64,000 nt of DNA, taken from NCBI RefSeq assembly GCF_006335115.1, contig NZ_VDMJ01000010.1, positions 1 to 64,000 of the forward strand, in the 5' to 3' direction. This DNA comes from Streptomyces sp. NP160 (GTDB lineage Bacteria; Actinomycetota; Actinomycetes; Actinomycetales; Quadrisphaeraceae). Below the pieces are notes generated by a model. The model ran no database searches and was not told the DNA's origin. It saw only the letters and a program-made list of their open reading frames with translations. How positions within the stretch are numbered: the stretch's first letter is position 1; each line of letters starts with the position of its first letter. A program made the translations under genes and the position numbers. Below are positions 8,224-17,461 of the stretch, one piece after another.

Positions 8224-8793
8224 CCACGGCCCGGACGGGGGCGCCGTCACCGCGGGCGAGGCGCAGCGGGAGCAGGTGCACCTGCGGGTCGGTCAGCCGG
8301 GCGAGCTCCCCGAGGCCCCGGAGGTTCTCCGCGAGGACCCCTCCCGCGCCCAGCCACGCCCGGTGGAAGTCCAGGTGGTGGAGCGGGTCCGGGCTCAGGG
8401 TGTCGACGCCGAGGGTGCGCACGCCCGCTGCCAGCAGGCGCCCGGCGGTGCCGGGCGCGAGGTGCGGGTGCCGCTCGCGCCGGCCGCGAGGGCCCCGGCG
8501 TGGGGCGCGAACGGCTCCCAGCCCACGGCGGCGCCGGGCGCGTGACCGCGGGCGTCCACGACGAGCGCGGGACCGGTGAACAGGGCCAGGTCCAGCTCGT
8601 CGAGCGTGGGCCCGCCGGGCACCACGTGGGAGGGCGCGTCGACGTGGGTGCCGCTGTGGGAGCCCAGGTGCAGCGACGTCACGGCGCACCCGTCGGCGGC
8701 GAGGTCCAGCGCGGGCGCCAGCGAGACGGCCGGGTCGCCGGGGAAGACGGGCATGCCCGTGGTGACGGGGTGGGTGAGGTCGACGACGCGCAC
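8210..8793 (-). pseudogene. Cyclase/kynurenine formamidase-like gene, frameshifted with an internal deletion
   Basis: From a GTG at 8793 the frame reads VRVVDLTHPVTTGMPVFPGD and LGSHSGTHVDAPSH, which carries the cyclase-family metal motif HxGTHxDxPxH. About residue 100 the similarity leaves this frame and resumes in another (HPHLAPGTAGRLLAAGVRTLGVDTLS, then LGAGGVLAENL to the stop at 8210). Family members have roughly 20 further residues between the two parts (a VVLxxTGW-type block); these are missing. A frameshift plus a deletion near 8470-8510 indicates decay rather than a single sequencing error. The ancestral enzyme may have hydrolysed a cyclic or formyl amide. Confidence 0.75.
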
Positions 8794-8811
8794 GTCAGCG
8801 ATCCTGGACCC

Positions 8812-9714
8812 GTGGAGGTGGCGGACTGGCGCGAGCGCGCCGCGGCGCACGGTGCGCGCGCCGACGCCCTCACCGCCGGGCGCCGCGCGCGCCGCTCCCA
8901 CGGGGCGTCGGCCGGCTCCGTCGACGCCGTCGACGACTTCCTCTACGACTACTACTCCCTGCGGCCCGGCCAGCTGCGGCGCTGGCACCCCGGCGCGGGC
9001 GCCGTGCTGGTGGACGCCGCGGACGCCCCGCACGCGGACTGGCGGTGGTACGTCCGGGTGGGCACCGGGCGCGTCGCGCTCGACGTCCAGGGGTTCGGGG
9101 CGGACCGCGGTCGCGCCGTGGCGACGACCCACCGGCTGCTGGGCGCCCTGCGGGACCGGACACCGCACCTGGGGTGCTTCGGCCTGCACGAGTGGGCCAT
9201 GGTCTACCGCTCCGGCGACGCCGTGGGCGGTCCGAGCACCGGCGGGGCGTCCCCGGCGGGGCGCCGGCACGCGCTGCCGCTGCGCCTGGGCCAGGCCGGC
9301 ACCGACGCCGTGGTGGAGGCGCACCCGCTGCGGTGCAGCCACGTCGACGCCTACCGCTTCTTCACCCCCGAGGCCGTGCCCCGCAACGCCGCGGTGCTCA
9401 CGCGGGAGACCCAGGCGGCGTCCGACCAGCCCGGCTGCGTCCACGTGACGATGGACGTGCTGCGCCACGCGGTCGCGCTGGGCCCCGCGTGCCCCGGCGA
9501 CCTGCTGCTGGACTGCTTCGAGGCCGCCCGGTCCGCGCGGGAGGTCGACATGCGCGCCTCCCCGTACGACGTGTCAGGCTCGGGCCTGGCCCCGATCCGG
9601 ATCGAGACCCGCGACGGCAAGGCGGCCTACGCCGCCGCCCAGCGCGAGCTGGCCGCGGCCGCGGCGCCGCTGAGGGAGCGTCTGCTCCGCGTGTGCGAGG
9701 AGGTCCTGGCATGA
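8812..9714 (+). CDS. Conserved protein often annotated 3-methyladenine DNA glycosylase
   Basis: 300 residues, soluble. Shows a family pattern recognisable in actinobacteria: FLYDYYSLRPGQLRRWHPG, FGCFGLHEWAMVY-like (CFGLHEWAMVYRSG), LRCSHVDAYRFFTPEAVPRN and DMRASPYDVSGSGLAPIRIETRDGKAAY. The glycosylase name is inherited from databases and I see no helix-hairpin-helix or other known glycosylase motif, so the activity is doubtful. The GTG start is preceded by GATCCT and 6 nt. The stop overlaps the ATG of the hydroxy-acid oxidase gene (ATGA), so the two are co-translated, with nei2 third. Confidence 0.7.
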   Translation: MEVADWRERAAAHGARADALTAGRRARRSHGASAGSVDAVDDFLYDYYSLRPGQLRRWHPGAGAVLVDAADAPHADWRWYVRVGTGRVALDVQGFGADRGRAVATTHRLLGALRDRTPHLGCFGLHEWAMVYRSGDAVGGPSTGGASPAGRRHALPLRLGQAGTDAVVEAHPLRCSHVDAYRFFTPEAVPRNAAVLTRETQAASDQPGCVHVTMDVLRHAVALGPACPGDLLLDCFEAARSAREVDMRASPYDVSGSGLAPIRIETRDGKAAYAAAQRELAAAAAPLRERLLRVCEEVLA

Positions 9715-10763
9715 GCACGACGACGACGGCGCTGTTCGCCGAGCTCGAGGCGCAGGCCCGGCCGCTGCTGCCCGCCCACGTGGCCGGGTACGTGGCCGCG
9801 ACGGCCGGCGCCGGCCAGTGCCACGCCGAGGGGCTGCGGGACTGGGCCGCGGCACGGCTGGTGCCCCGCGTGCTGCAGGGCCGCGAGGTGCCGGACGCCG
9901 AGCTCGCGGCGACGACGGTGCTCGGGACGCCGCTGCGGACCCCGGTGCTCGTCGCTCCGATGGCGCAGCAGGTGGCCGCCCACCCCCGCGGGGAGGCCGA
10001 GACCGCCCGCGCCGTGGCCGCGGCGGGGTCGCTGCTCGGGGTGTCCACCAACACCGCGGTCCCCTTCGACGCCGTCCAGGCCGCCGGGGCGCCCTGGTGG
10101 TACCAGGTGTACGTGCTGCGCGACAGGTCGCTCACCGGGCTGCTGGTGGACCGCGCGGCCGCTGCCGGCGCCACCGCGCTGGTGCTCACCGTGGACACCA
10201 CGGCCCTGACGGACGTGCGCCCCGGTGAGCAGAGCATCGAGCCGACCGCCTGGCCGCAGGGACCGGGACGCGCACGGCTCACAGCGCTGACCAGCGCTGA
10301 CCTCGGCGACAGGGAGGCGGGGGCCGCGTCCCCGGCCTTCGACGTCGGCCTCGACACGATCGGCTGGCTCGCCGAGAGGACCGGCCTGCCGGTGGTGGTC
10401 AAGGGCGTGCTCCACCCCGACGACGCGCGCGCCTGCGCCCAGGCCGGGGCCGCCGGCGTCGTCGTCAGCACCCACGGCGGACGGCGGCTCGGGGAGTCCG
10501 TCACCTCCGCGGCGGCGCTGCCCGGCGTGGTCGCCGCCGTCCGCTCCGTCAGCGACGAGGTCGAGGTCTACGCGGACTCCGGCGTCCGCAGCGGCGCAGC
10601 GGTGGCGTGGGCGCTGGCGCAGGGCGCTCGCGCCGTCTTCGTGGGCCGGCCCGCGTGGTGGGGCCTGGCGGCGCGCGGCGCCGACGGCGTCGCCGCCGTG
10701 CTCGACGCGGTCACGAGCGAGCTGGTCACGGTGCTGCGCCAGTGCGGCGACGTGCGTGCCTGA
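9711..10763 (+). CDS. FMN-dependent alpha-hydroxy-acid oxidase/dehydrogenase
   Basis: 350 residues, TIM barrel of the lactate oxidase/glycolate oxidase family. Visible elements are the flavin-domain segment TPVLVAPMAQQVAAHPRGE, the barrel strand WWYQVYVLRD, VVVKGVLHPDDA (flavin N1 Lys), the catalytic-base block STHGGRRLGES and the phosphate loop DSGVRSGAAVAWALAQGARAVFVGRP. In most relatives the catalytic-base motif is SNHGGRQLD; here Asn and Asp are replaced by Thr and Gly while His and Arg remain. Oxidises a 2-hydroxy acid of unknown identity. Its end overlaps the GTG of nei2 by 8 bp. Confidence 0.88.
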   Translation: MSTTTTALFAELEAQARPLLPAHVAGYVAATAGAGQCHAEGLRDWAAARLVPRVLQGREVPDAELAATTVLGTPLRTPVLVAPMAQQVAAHPRGEAETARAVAAAGSLLGVSTNTAVPFDAVQAAGAPWWYQVYVLRDRSLTGLLVDRAAAAGATALVLTVDTTALTDVRPGEQSIEPTAWPQGPGRARLTALTSADLGDREAGAASPAFDVGLDTIGWLAERTGLPVVVKGVLHPDDARACAQAGAAGVVVSTHGGRRLGESVTSAAALPGVVAAVRSVSDEVEVYADSGVRSGAAVAWALAQGARAVFVGRPAWWGLAARGADGVAAVLDAVTSELVTVLRQCGDVRA

Positions 10764-11610
10764 GGGCGACGTCGTCTGGCGCTCCGCCCAGCGCCTCCAC
10801 GCGGCGCTCGCCGGGCGCCGCGTCGTGCGGAGCGACCTCCGCTGGCCGTCGCTGGCCACCGTCGACCTGACGGGCCGGGTGGTGGCGGAGGTGGTCAGCC
10901 GGGGCAAGCACCTGCTGGTGCGCCTGGGTCCTGGTGGAGGGTCCGAGCAGCCGCTCACGCTGCACAGCCACCTGCGCATGGAGGGCTCCTGGCACGTCCA
11001 CGCCACCGGGCAGCCGTGGCGCACCGCGCGGGCCGCGCACGGCGTGCGGGCGGTGCTCGCGAACGCCGAGTGGACCGCCGTGGGCCACCGGCTCGGGATG
11101 CTCGACCTCGTCCCGACGAGCGAGGAGGCGCGGCTCGTCGGCCACCTCGGGCCGGACGTGCTCGGGCCCGCCTGGGGCCCGGACGCGGTGGCCGCGGTGG
11201 TGGGCGCGCTGCGCGCGCGGCCGGCGCGGGAGGTGGGCGAGGCCCTGCTCGACCAGAGCGTCCTCGCCGGCGTCGGCACCTACTTCATGGCCGAGGCCCT
11301 GTTCCTGCGCGGGCTGTCGCCGTGGACACCGGTGGAGGCGCTGGACGACGACGCCCTGCGGGCGCTCGTCGAGCTGGAGCGGCGGCTGCTGCTCGCCGGG
11401 ACGAAGGACGTCGCCCACGGCTCCCTCGGGTACGTCCACGCCCGGTCCGGTCTCCCGTGCCGGCGGTGCGGCACCGCGGTGCGGGTGGCCCCCATCGGCC
11501 GGGCGCCGCAGGAGCGGTCCGCCTTCTACTGCCCCCGCTGCCAGCCGGGGCCAACACCCACGGACGACGGGTCGCCGCAGGCGCCCCTCGGCGCGGTCAG
11601 GCGGCGCTGA
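10756..11610 (+). CDS. nei2: Fpg/Nei-family DNA glycosylase (Nei2 type)
   Basis: 284 residues. Bifunctional glycosylase/AP lyase for oxidised bases. After the GTG-encoded Met the chain begins PEGD, giving the catalytic N-terminal Pro and Glu that define the family and fix the start. H2TH region: [25 protein letters not shown]-terminal zinc finger has four cysteines (CRRCGTAV and CPRC). The PEGDVV start and [11 protein letters not shown] favour the mycobacterial Nei2 branch over MutM. It is the last gene of a plus-strand operon and overlaps the convergent clgR by 14 bp. Confidence 0.9.
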   Translation: MPEGDVVWRSAQRLHAALAGRRVVRSDLRWPSLATVDLTGRVVAEVVSRGKHLLVRLGPGGGSEQPLTLHSHLRMEGSWHVHATGQPWRTARAAHGVRAVLANAEWTAVGHRLGMLDLVPTSEEARLVGHLGPDVLGPAWGPDAVAAVVGALRARPAREVGEALLDQSVLAGVGTYFMAEALFLRGLSPWTPVEALDDDALRALVELERRLLLAGTKDVAHGSLGYVHARSGLPCRRCGTAVRVAPIGRAPQERSAFYCPRCQPGPTPTDDGSPQAPLGAVRRR

Positions 11611-11941
11611 CGAGGCCGTCGCGGGTGATGACCACCGGCGGGATGCCCAGGTCGGCGACGGGTGCGGCCGGGACGGTGGCGACGGCGGACGCCGGGGGTG
11701 CGAGGCCCTCGGCAGCGGCCACGCGGTCGCTGACAGCGCGCAGCACGGTGGACATCGGCACGGCCAGCGCGTCGCAGATGGACGACAGCAGCTCGGAGGA
11801 GGCCTCCTTCTGGCCGCGCTCCACCTCGGACAGGTAGCCCAGGGAGACGCGGGCGGCGCCGGAGACCTCGCGCAGGGTCCGGCCCTGCTGCTGGCGGGCG
11901 GAGCGCAGCACGTCGCCGATCTCGCGTCGCAGCAGTGGCAC
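11597..11941 (-). CDS. clgR: ClgR-like helix-turn-helix regulator
   Basis: 114 residues from the GTG at 11941, which has a GGGAGG site about 6 nt upstream and gives the usual family N-terminus ([51 protein letters not shown]). ClgR is an XRE-type activator of clp protease and other proteostasis genes. The end [12 protein letters not shown] resembles the short tail through which ClgR is itself degraded. An in-frame ATG at 12064 overlaps the cinA stop and also has a GGAAG site, so a longer form with 41 low-complexity residues cannot be excluded. Lies downstream of cinA. Confidence 0.87.
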   Translation of the reverse strand: MPLLRREIGDVLRSARQQQGRTLREVSGAARVSLGYLSEVERGQKEASSELLSSICDALAVPMSTVLRAVSDRVAAAEGLAPPASAVATVPAAPVADLGIPPVVITRDGLVSAA

Positions 11942-12063
11942 CTGGCGCCTCCCGTCCGTGTTCGGCGGTGACGCCGAGAGACCACGGTACCCCGTCGGGG
12001 CCGAGGGCGGGCGGCTGGAGGAGGGACGGCGGGTCGGAGGGCGGCGGACCGAGGTGCTGGTCA

Positions 12064-12576
12064 TCAGTTCTTCCAACGCTCCGGGGTCCCGTCTCGTTCC
12101 TCACGGTCCGTGAGCACCCGGGCCAGGAGGTCGAGGGCTCCCCGCACGGCGCCCTCCCGGACCGCGGCGCGGTCGCCGGGCAGGCGCAGCACCTCGGCGG
12201 CCAGGCCCGCGGAGCTGGACACGGCGACGACCACGGTGCCGGCGGGGTGTCCGTCGTGCGGGCCGGGGCCCGCGACGCCCGTGGTGGCCACGCCGACGTC
12301 GGCGCCCAGCAGACGGGCCGCGCCGCTGGCCATGGCCTCCGCGACGGCGCGGTGGACGGGCCCGGTGCGCTCCAGCTGGTCAGCGGACACGCCGAGCACC
12401 GAGGCCTTGACCTCCGTGGCGTAGGAGACGACGCCGCCGCGGAGCACGTCCGAGGCACCGGGCACGTCGGCCAGGCGCGCGCTCACGAGACCGGCGGTGA
12501 GGGACTCGGCGGTGGCGACGGTGAGCCCGGCCTCGCGCAGCAGCGCGACGACGCGGTCAGCGCCCTCAGCGTCCAC
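12064..12576 (-). CDS. cinA: CinA-family nicotinamide-nucleotide amidase
   Basis: 170 residues: only the C-terminal CinA (PncC) domain, without the N-terminal MoaB-like domain of full-length CinA. Family motifs are [41 protein letters not shown] and [22 protein letters not shown]. Deamidates nicotinamide mononucleotide to nicotinate mononucleotide in pyridine-nucleotide salvage. Its GTG start lies 11 bp inside pgsA, and clgR follows, the common actinobacterial pgsA-cinA-clgR order. Confidence 0.93.
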   Translation of the reverse strand: MDAEGADRVVALLREAGLTVATAESLTAGLVSARLADVPGASDVLRGGVVSYATEVKASVLGVSADQLERTGPVHRAVAEAMASGAARLLGADVGVATTGVAGPGPHDGHPAGTVVVAVSSSAGLAAEVLRLPGDRAAVREGAVRGALDLLARVLTDREERDGTPERWKN

Positions 12577-13159
12577 GCCGCACCAGCCGGTAGGCGCGGA
12601 CGAGGTAGTCCACGCCCGTGACCAGCGTCACGGCGGCGGCGGCCAGCACCAGCACCAGCAGGACCCCGTCGACGACGTCCAGCGGGGTGCCGGACAGCCA
12701 GGAGGCCCACGGCAGCAGCAGCAGGCCCGCCGCAGCGATCTGGAGCACCGTCTTGAGCTTGCCGCCCGGCGAGGCGGCGATGACGCCGTAGCGGATCACC
12801 ACGAAGCGCAGGAGCGTGATGCCCACCTCGCGCACGAGGATCACCACGGTCACCCACCACCACACCTCCCCGAGCAGGGAGAGGCAGATGAAGACCGCGC
12901 CCAGCAGCAGCTTGTCGGCGATGGGGTCGGCGATCTTGCCGAAGTCGGTCACCAGGCCGCGGGCCCTGGCGATGTCGCCGTCGATCTTGTCGGTGATGCT
13001 CGCGGCGGCGAAGGCCGCGAAGGCCCCCAGCCGGAACCACGCGTCGTCGCCGTCGCGGGCCAGCAGCAGCCACACCACCAGCGGCACCAGCACGATGCGG
13101 AGCACCGTGAGGTAGTTGGCGATGTTCCACGGCGAGACGCGCGCCGGCTGCGTGGTCAT
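12566..13159 (-). CDS. pgsA: CDP-diacylglycerol--glycerol-3-phosphate 3-phosphatidyltransferase
   Basis: 197 residues, membrane protein with about six helices. The CDP-alcohol phosphotransferase signature is present: [28 protein letters not shown]. Makes phosphatidylglycerol phosphate, or in some actinobacteria is a paralogue within the same family (the PgsA2/PgsA3 question cannot be settled from sequence alone). Its ATG overlaps the rimO stop (TGATG), so it is translationally coupled to rimO and followed by cinA. Confidence 0.92.
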   Translation of the reverse strand: MTTQPARVSPWNIANYLTVLRIVLVPLVVWLLLARDGDDAWFRLGAFAAFAAASITDKIDGDIARARGLVTDFGKIADPIADKLLLGAVFICLSLLGEVWWWVTVVILVREVGITLLRFVVIRYGVIAASPGGKLKTVLQIAAAGLLLLPWASWLSGTPLDVVDGVLLVLVLAAAAVTLVTGVDYLVRAYRLVRRGR

Positions 13160-14613
13160 CGGGGCCGGGCGATCAGGTCGACGCCCTCGCTGCCCGTGAT
13201 GACGACGGGGACGAGCGCGCCGACGGGCGGCAGCTCGCCACCGGGCGCGAGCTCGAGCCGCGTGGTGCCGTCGACGTCGGGCCCCTGGAAGCCGGTGCGT
13301 CCGACCGCGTGGACCTGCCCGCCGTCGTCGTCGTGCTCCTCGACCAGGACGACGTCGCGGGAGCCCACGCGCTGCGCGGCCCGCTCGTCGACCAGGGCCT
13401 CCACGAGCCGGGAGACCCTGTCGACGCGCTCGGCCACGACGTCGTCGCTGAGCTTGCCGTCGAGCCCCGCGGCCTCGGTGCCGTCCTCGTCGGAGTAGCC
13501 GAAGACCCCCACCACGTCGAGGCGGGCGGCCTCGAGGAAGCGCTCGAGCTCGGCGACGTCGTCCTCGGTCTCCCCCGGGAAGCCGACGATGACGTTGGAG
13601 CGCACGCCGGCCTCGGGCGCGAGGGCGCGGACCCGGTCCAGCAGGCCGAGGAACTCCTCGGTACCGCCGAAGCGGCGCATCCGCCGCAGCAGCGCCGGCG
13701 CGGAGTGCTGGAAGGACAGGTCGAAGTAGGGCACCACGCCGGGGGTGCCGGCGATCGCCTCGAGCAGCCCGGGGCGCACCTCGGCGGGCTGCAGGTAGCT
13801 CACCCGCACCCGCTCGAGCCCGTCGACGGCGGCCAGCTGCGGCAGCAGGGACTCCAGGGCGCGCAGGTCGCCGAGGTCCTTGCCGTAGGAGGTGGAGTTC
13901 TCGGAGACGAGGAACACCTCCTTCACCCCGTTCTCGGCGAGCCAGCGGGCCTCGGTGAGGACGTCGGCCGGCGGGCGGGAGACGAAGCTGCCTCGGAAGG
14001 CGGGGATCGCGCAGAACGAGCAGCGCCGGTCGCAGCCGGAGGCCAGCTTGAGCGGCGCCCACGGGGCGGAGCCGAGGCGGGCGCGGACCACGGGCGGACC
14101 GGAGTCGGGGACCTTCTCCAGCTGGGAGCTGCTGAGCTCCCCCAGCCCGGGCAGGGCCACCGCGCCGCTGCGCGCGGCGGCCTGGCGCTTCGCGGGGCTG
14201 ACCGGGAGCAGGGTGCGGCGGTCCCGCGGGACGTGGGACTCCGGCCGCTCGCCGTGGAGGATCCCCTCGAGGTGGGTGGACAGGTCGGTGTAGCTGTCGA
14301 AGCCGAGGACGGCGTCGACCTCGGGCAGCTCCTCGGCGAGGTCCTTGCCGTACCGCTCGGACATGCAGCCGACCGCCACCACGGCCTGCGTGCGCGAGGC
14401 CTCGTCGTCGCGGAGCTCGGCGACGTCGAGGAGCACGTCGACGGAGTCCTTCTTCGCCTGCTCCACGAAGCCGCAGGTGTTGACGACGGCGACGTCGGCG
14501 GCGGCCGGGTCGTCCTCGAGGCGCCACCCGGCGGCGGCCAGGCGGCCGGCGAGCTCCTCGGAGTCGACCTCGTTGCGGACGCACCCGAGGGTGACCAGAG
14601 CTACCGACCTCAC
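13156..14613 (-). CDS. rimO: Ribosomal protein S12 methylthiotransferase
   Basis: 485 residues from the GTG at 14613. N-terminal UPF0004 domain with conserved Cys ([45 protein letters not shown]), then radical SAM CxxxCxxC ([13 protein letters not shown], about residue 193), and a C-terminal TRAM domain. Adds a methylthio group to an Asp of S12. I chose GTG 14613 over TTG 14622 because TTG overlaps a TACCCT -10 and the GTG gives the usual N-terminus [10 protein letters not shown]. Lies between ftsK and pgsA on the minus strand. Confidence 0.93.
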   Translation of the reverse strand: MRSVALVTLGCVRNEVDSEELAGRLAAAGWRLEDDPAAADVAVVNTCGFVEQAKKDSVDVLLDVAELRDDEASRTQAVVAVGCMSERYGKDLAEELPEVDAVLGFDSYTDLSTHLEGILHGERPESHVPRDRRTLLPVSPAKRQAAARSGAVALPGLGELSSSQLEKVPDSGPPVVRARLGSAPWAPLKLASGCDRRCSFCAIPAFRGSFVSRPPADVLTEARWLAENGVKEVFLVSENSTSYGKDLGDLRALESLLPQLAAVDGLERVRVSYLQPAEVRPGLLEAIAGTPGVVPYFDLSFQHSAPALLRRMRRFGGTEEFLGLLDRVRALAPEAGVRSNVIVGFPGETEDDVAELERFLEAARLDVVGVFGYSDEDGTEAAGLDGKLSDDVVAERVDRVSRLVEALVDERAAQRVGSRDVVLVEEHDDDGGQVHAVGRTGFQGPDVDGTTRLELAPGGELPPVGALVPVVITGSEGVDLIARPR

Positions 14614-14621
14614 GGACGGCA

Positions 14622-14627
14622 AGGGTA
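14622..14627 (-). promoter_or_regulatory. -10 element upstream of rimO
   Basis: TACCCT on the minus strand, 8 nt before the GTG at 14613, in the short ftsK-rimO gap. It suggests an internal leaderless promoter. Confidence 0.35.
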
Positions 14628-14655
14628 CGGGGCTCCCCGACCGCCGGCTGCTGGC

Positions 14656-17406
14656 TCAGTACCTGTCGGTGAGCTGCCAGGCGTCCTGGGAGTCCTCGGA
14701 GGGCTCGTCCACGCCGTCGTCCCAGCCGTCGCCGTCCGCCAGGTCGACGACCTGGGTGGCGCCGTCCGGCACGTGCACGGGCTCGCGGGCCGCGTCTCCG
14801 CGCAGGCGGGCCAGGGCCTCGTCCATGTCGTCGGGCTTGACGTAGACGTCGCGGGCCTTGGAGCCCTCCGAGGGGCCCACCACGCCGCGCTGCTCGAGCA
14901 GGTCCATGAGCCGGCCCGCCTTGGCGAAGCCCACCCGCAGCTTGCGCTGCAGCATCGAGGTGGAGCCGAACTGCGTGGTGATGATGTGCTCGGCGGCGGC
15001 CAGCATGAGCTCGAGGTCGTCGCCGACGTCCTCGGCGATCTTCTGGGCGTTGCTGGGGGCGACGACGTCCTGCACGTAGTCGGGCGCGGCCTGCGCCTTG
15101 ACGTGCTGGACCACCTTCTCGACCTCGGACTCGCTGACCCAGGCGCCCTGCACGCGGGCCGGCTTGGAGGAGCCCATCGGCAGGAAGAGGGCGTCGCCCT
15201 GGCCGATGAGCTTCTCGGCCCCCGGCTGGTCCAGGACCACGCGGGAGTCGGCGAGGGAGGACGTCGCGAACGCCAGGCGCGAGGGCACGTTGGCCTTGAT
15301 GAGGCCGGTGACCACGTCCACCGAGGGGCGCTGCGTGGCCAGGACCAGGTGGATGCCGGCGGCGCGCGCCAGCTGGGTGATGCGGACGATGGAGGCCTCG
15401 ACGTCGCGCGGGGCGACCATCATGAGGTCGGCCAGCTCGTCCACGACCACCAGGAGGTACGGGTAGCGGCGCAGGGCGCGCTCGCTGCCCTCGATCGGCT
15501 CCACGCGGCCCTCGTCGATGGCGGCGTTGAAGTCGTCGACGTGCTTGAACCCGTACATCGCCAGGTCGTCGTAGCGGCGGTCCATCTCCTGGGTCACCCA
15601 GTCGAGCGCCTCGGCGGCCTTCTTGGCGTTGGTGATGATCGGGCTGAGCAGGTGCGGGATGCCCTCGTAGGCGGTGAGCTCCACGCGCTTGGGGTCCACG
15701 AGGATCATCCGGACCTGGTCGGGCGTGGCCCGCATGAGGATCGACGTGATCATGGAGTTGATGAAGCTCGACTTGCCGGCGCCCGTGGCACCCGCGACGA
15801 GCAGGTGCGGCGTCTTGGCGAGGTTGGTGATGACGTAGCCGCCCTCGACGTCCTTGCCGATCCCCATGACCATCGGGTGGGTGTTGCGCTGCGCGACGTC
15901 GCTGCGCAGCACGTCGCCCAGGACGACGACCTCGCGGTCGGTGTTGGGGATCTCCACGCCGATCGCCGACTTGCCGGGGATCGGGCTCAGGATGCGCACG
16001 TCGGCGCTCGCCACGGCGTAGGCGATGTTCTTGGACAGGGCCGTGACCTTCTCCACCTTGACGCCGGTGCCCAGCTCCACCTCGTAGCGGGTGACCGTCG
16101 GGCCACGGGTGAAGTCGGCGACGCGCGCGTCGATCGAGAAGTTGTCCAGGACCGCGGTGAGGGCGTCGACCACGCGGTCGTTGGCCTCGGTGCGGGTGGC
16201 GTGGCCCTCGCCGTGCTTGAGGACGTCGTCCGGCGGCATCTCGTAGCTGCCGGTGAAGGCCAGCGCCATCTGCTCCACCCGGTGGGGCAGCTGCGTGGTG
16301 GGCGGCGCCTGGAGCGCCGGGGCCGGGGAGGGCGCGGAGCCGCGGGCGTGCGCGGTGACGCCCGCGGCGCTGGAGCGGCGCGGGGCGTCCGGCTCGGGCT
16401 CGTCGTCCTGCTCGACGGCGACGGCCGCGGTGGGCTCGCTGCCGAAGTCCTTGAAGGGGTCGAAGACCTCGTCCGGGACGGCCGGGGCGGCCGGGGCCTC
16501 CTGCTCGGCGAAGGCGGGCCTGTCGTCCTCGACGGCGCCGCGCCTGCGGCGCTTCGGCTTGGGCTCGGCCTCGCGCTCCATGGCCTGCTCGTAGGCCTCG
16601 TCGCCGTGGCGGTCGCCGCGGGCACGGCCCAGCTGGCGGCGCTCGAGCTCGCCGTCGGGGTCGTCCTCTCCGCCGGCCCAGCGGGAGCCGTGCACGTCGT
16701 CGCCGCCGGTGAGCGTGCGGTACAGCAGGCCCAGGCGGTGGGGCACGAGGTGCACGGGCGTCGCGGTGGTCACCAGCACGCCGAACACCGCGAGGATCGC
16801 GAGCAGCACGTACGTCAGCGCCTCGCCGACGGCGGCGTGCACGGGGGTGGCCACGAGGTAGCCGAGCACGCCGCCCGCCTCGCGGATCCTCTCCAGCGCG
16901 CTGACCGGGCTCGCGCCGATCGCCCCGCCGAGGTGGAGCATGCCCGCCACCGCCACGGTGATGGCCCCCAGCCCCACGACGACGCGGCTGTTCTCGCTGC
17001 CGGCGTCGGGGCGCAGCAGCAGGCGCAGCGCCAGCAGGAAGAGGGCCAGCGGCAGGGCGAGGCTGACCTTGCCGACGGTGCCCGCGACGACCGCGTGGAC
17101 GACGTCGCCGAAGGTGCCCGGCATGCCCCACCACTCGCGGGCGGCCACGAGGATGCCCGCGGCGAGCAGCGCGAGGCCGATGCCGTCGCGGCGGACGTCC
17201 GGGTCCAGCTCGGCGCTGTCGGGGCGGCCCTTGCGGGCGCTGCCGCCCACGGCGTGGGCGAGTCCCATCCAGGTGCCGCGGACGGCCCGCACGGGCCACG
17301 GCGCGCGGGTCCGCGCGTGGGCGGCGCCGCGCGCACCGCCCTTGGGGGCGGCCTTGGCCCCGGCGCGAGGCTTCGCGGGGGTGCGCGACGACGTGCGGCT
17401 GGCCAT
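14656..17406 (-). CDS. ftsK: DNA translocase FtsK
   Basis: 916 residues. Pumps chromosome DNA through the division septum and activates XerCD recombination at dif. After a basic N-terminus there are four membrane helices (about residues 60-210), a Pro/Glu/Ala linker, then the motor domain with Walker A VAGATGAGKSSF (about residue 540), Walker B YLLVVVDELADLMM and TQRPSVDVVTGLIKANVPSR. The C-terminal gamma winged helix (QRKLRVGFAKAGRLMDLLEQRGVVGPSEGSKARDV) recognises KOPS. The ATG start is 6 nt after a TAGCGT -10. Confidence 0.97.
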   Translation of the reverse strand: MASRTSSRTPAKPRAGAKAAPKGGARGAAHARTRAPWPVRAVRGTWMGLAHAVGGSARKGRPDSAELDPDVRRDGIGLALLAAGILVAAREWWGMPGTFGDVVHAVVAGTVGKVSLALPLALFLLALRLLLRPDAGSENSRVVVGLGAITVAVAGMLHLGGAIGASPVSALERIREAGGVLGYLVATPVHAAVGEALTYVLLAILAVFGVLVTTATPVHLVPHRLGLLYRTLTGGDDVHGSRWAGGEDDPDGELERRQLGRARGDRHGDEAYEQAMEREAEPKPKRRRRGAVEDDRPAFAEQEAPAAPAVPDEVFDPFKDFGSEPTAAVAVEQDDEPEPDAPRRSSAAGVTAHARGSAPSPAPALQAPPTTQLPHRVEQMALAFTGSYEMPPDDVLKHGEGHATRTEANDRVVDALTAVLDNFSIDARVADFTRGPTVTRYEVELGTGVKVEKVTALSKNIAYAVASADVRILSPIPGKSAIGVEIPNTDREVVVLGDVLRSDVAQRNTHPMVMGIGKDVEGGYVITNLAKTPHLLVAGATGAGKSSFINSMITSILMRATPDQVRMILVDPKRVELTAYEGIPHLLSPIITNAKKAAEALDWVTQEMDRRYDDLAMYGFKHVDDFNAAIDEGRVEPIEGSERALRRYPYLLVVVDELADLMMVAPRDVEASIVRITQLARAAGIHLVLATQRPSVDVVTGLIKANVPSRLAFATSSLADSRVVLDQPGAEKLIGQGDALFLPMGSSKPARVQGAWVSESEVEKVVQHVKAQAAPDYVQDVVAPSNAQKIAEDVGDDLELMLAAAEHIITTQFGSTSMLQRKLRVGFAKAGRLMDLLEQRGVVGPSEGSKARDVYVKPDDMDEALARLRGDAAREPVHVPDGATQVVDLADGDGWDDGVDEPSEDSQDAWQLTDRY

Positions 17407-17412
17407 GCGGCC

Positions 17413-17418
17413 ACGCTA
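17413..17418 (-). promoter_or_regulatory. -10 element of leaderless ftsK
   Basis: TAGCGT on the minus strand, with a 6-nt spacer to the ATG at 17406; part of the window-wide TANNNT-to-start pattern. Confidence 0.5.
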
Positions 17419-17461
17419 TCCGCTCGTCACATCCCTCACACAGGCCCCACGCCGGGAGGAA

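Noticed and set aside
12566-17299. A 1577-codon minus-strand frame spanning ftsK and rimO.
   Set aside because: Only its last 197 codons (pgsA) are real; the rest is an out-of-frame shadow of ftsK and rimO, rich in Arg, Gly and Pro.
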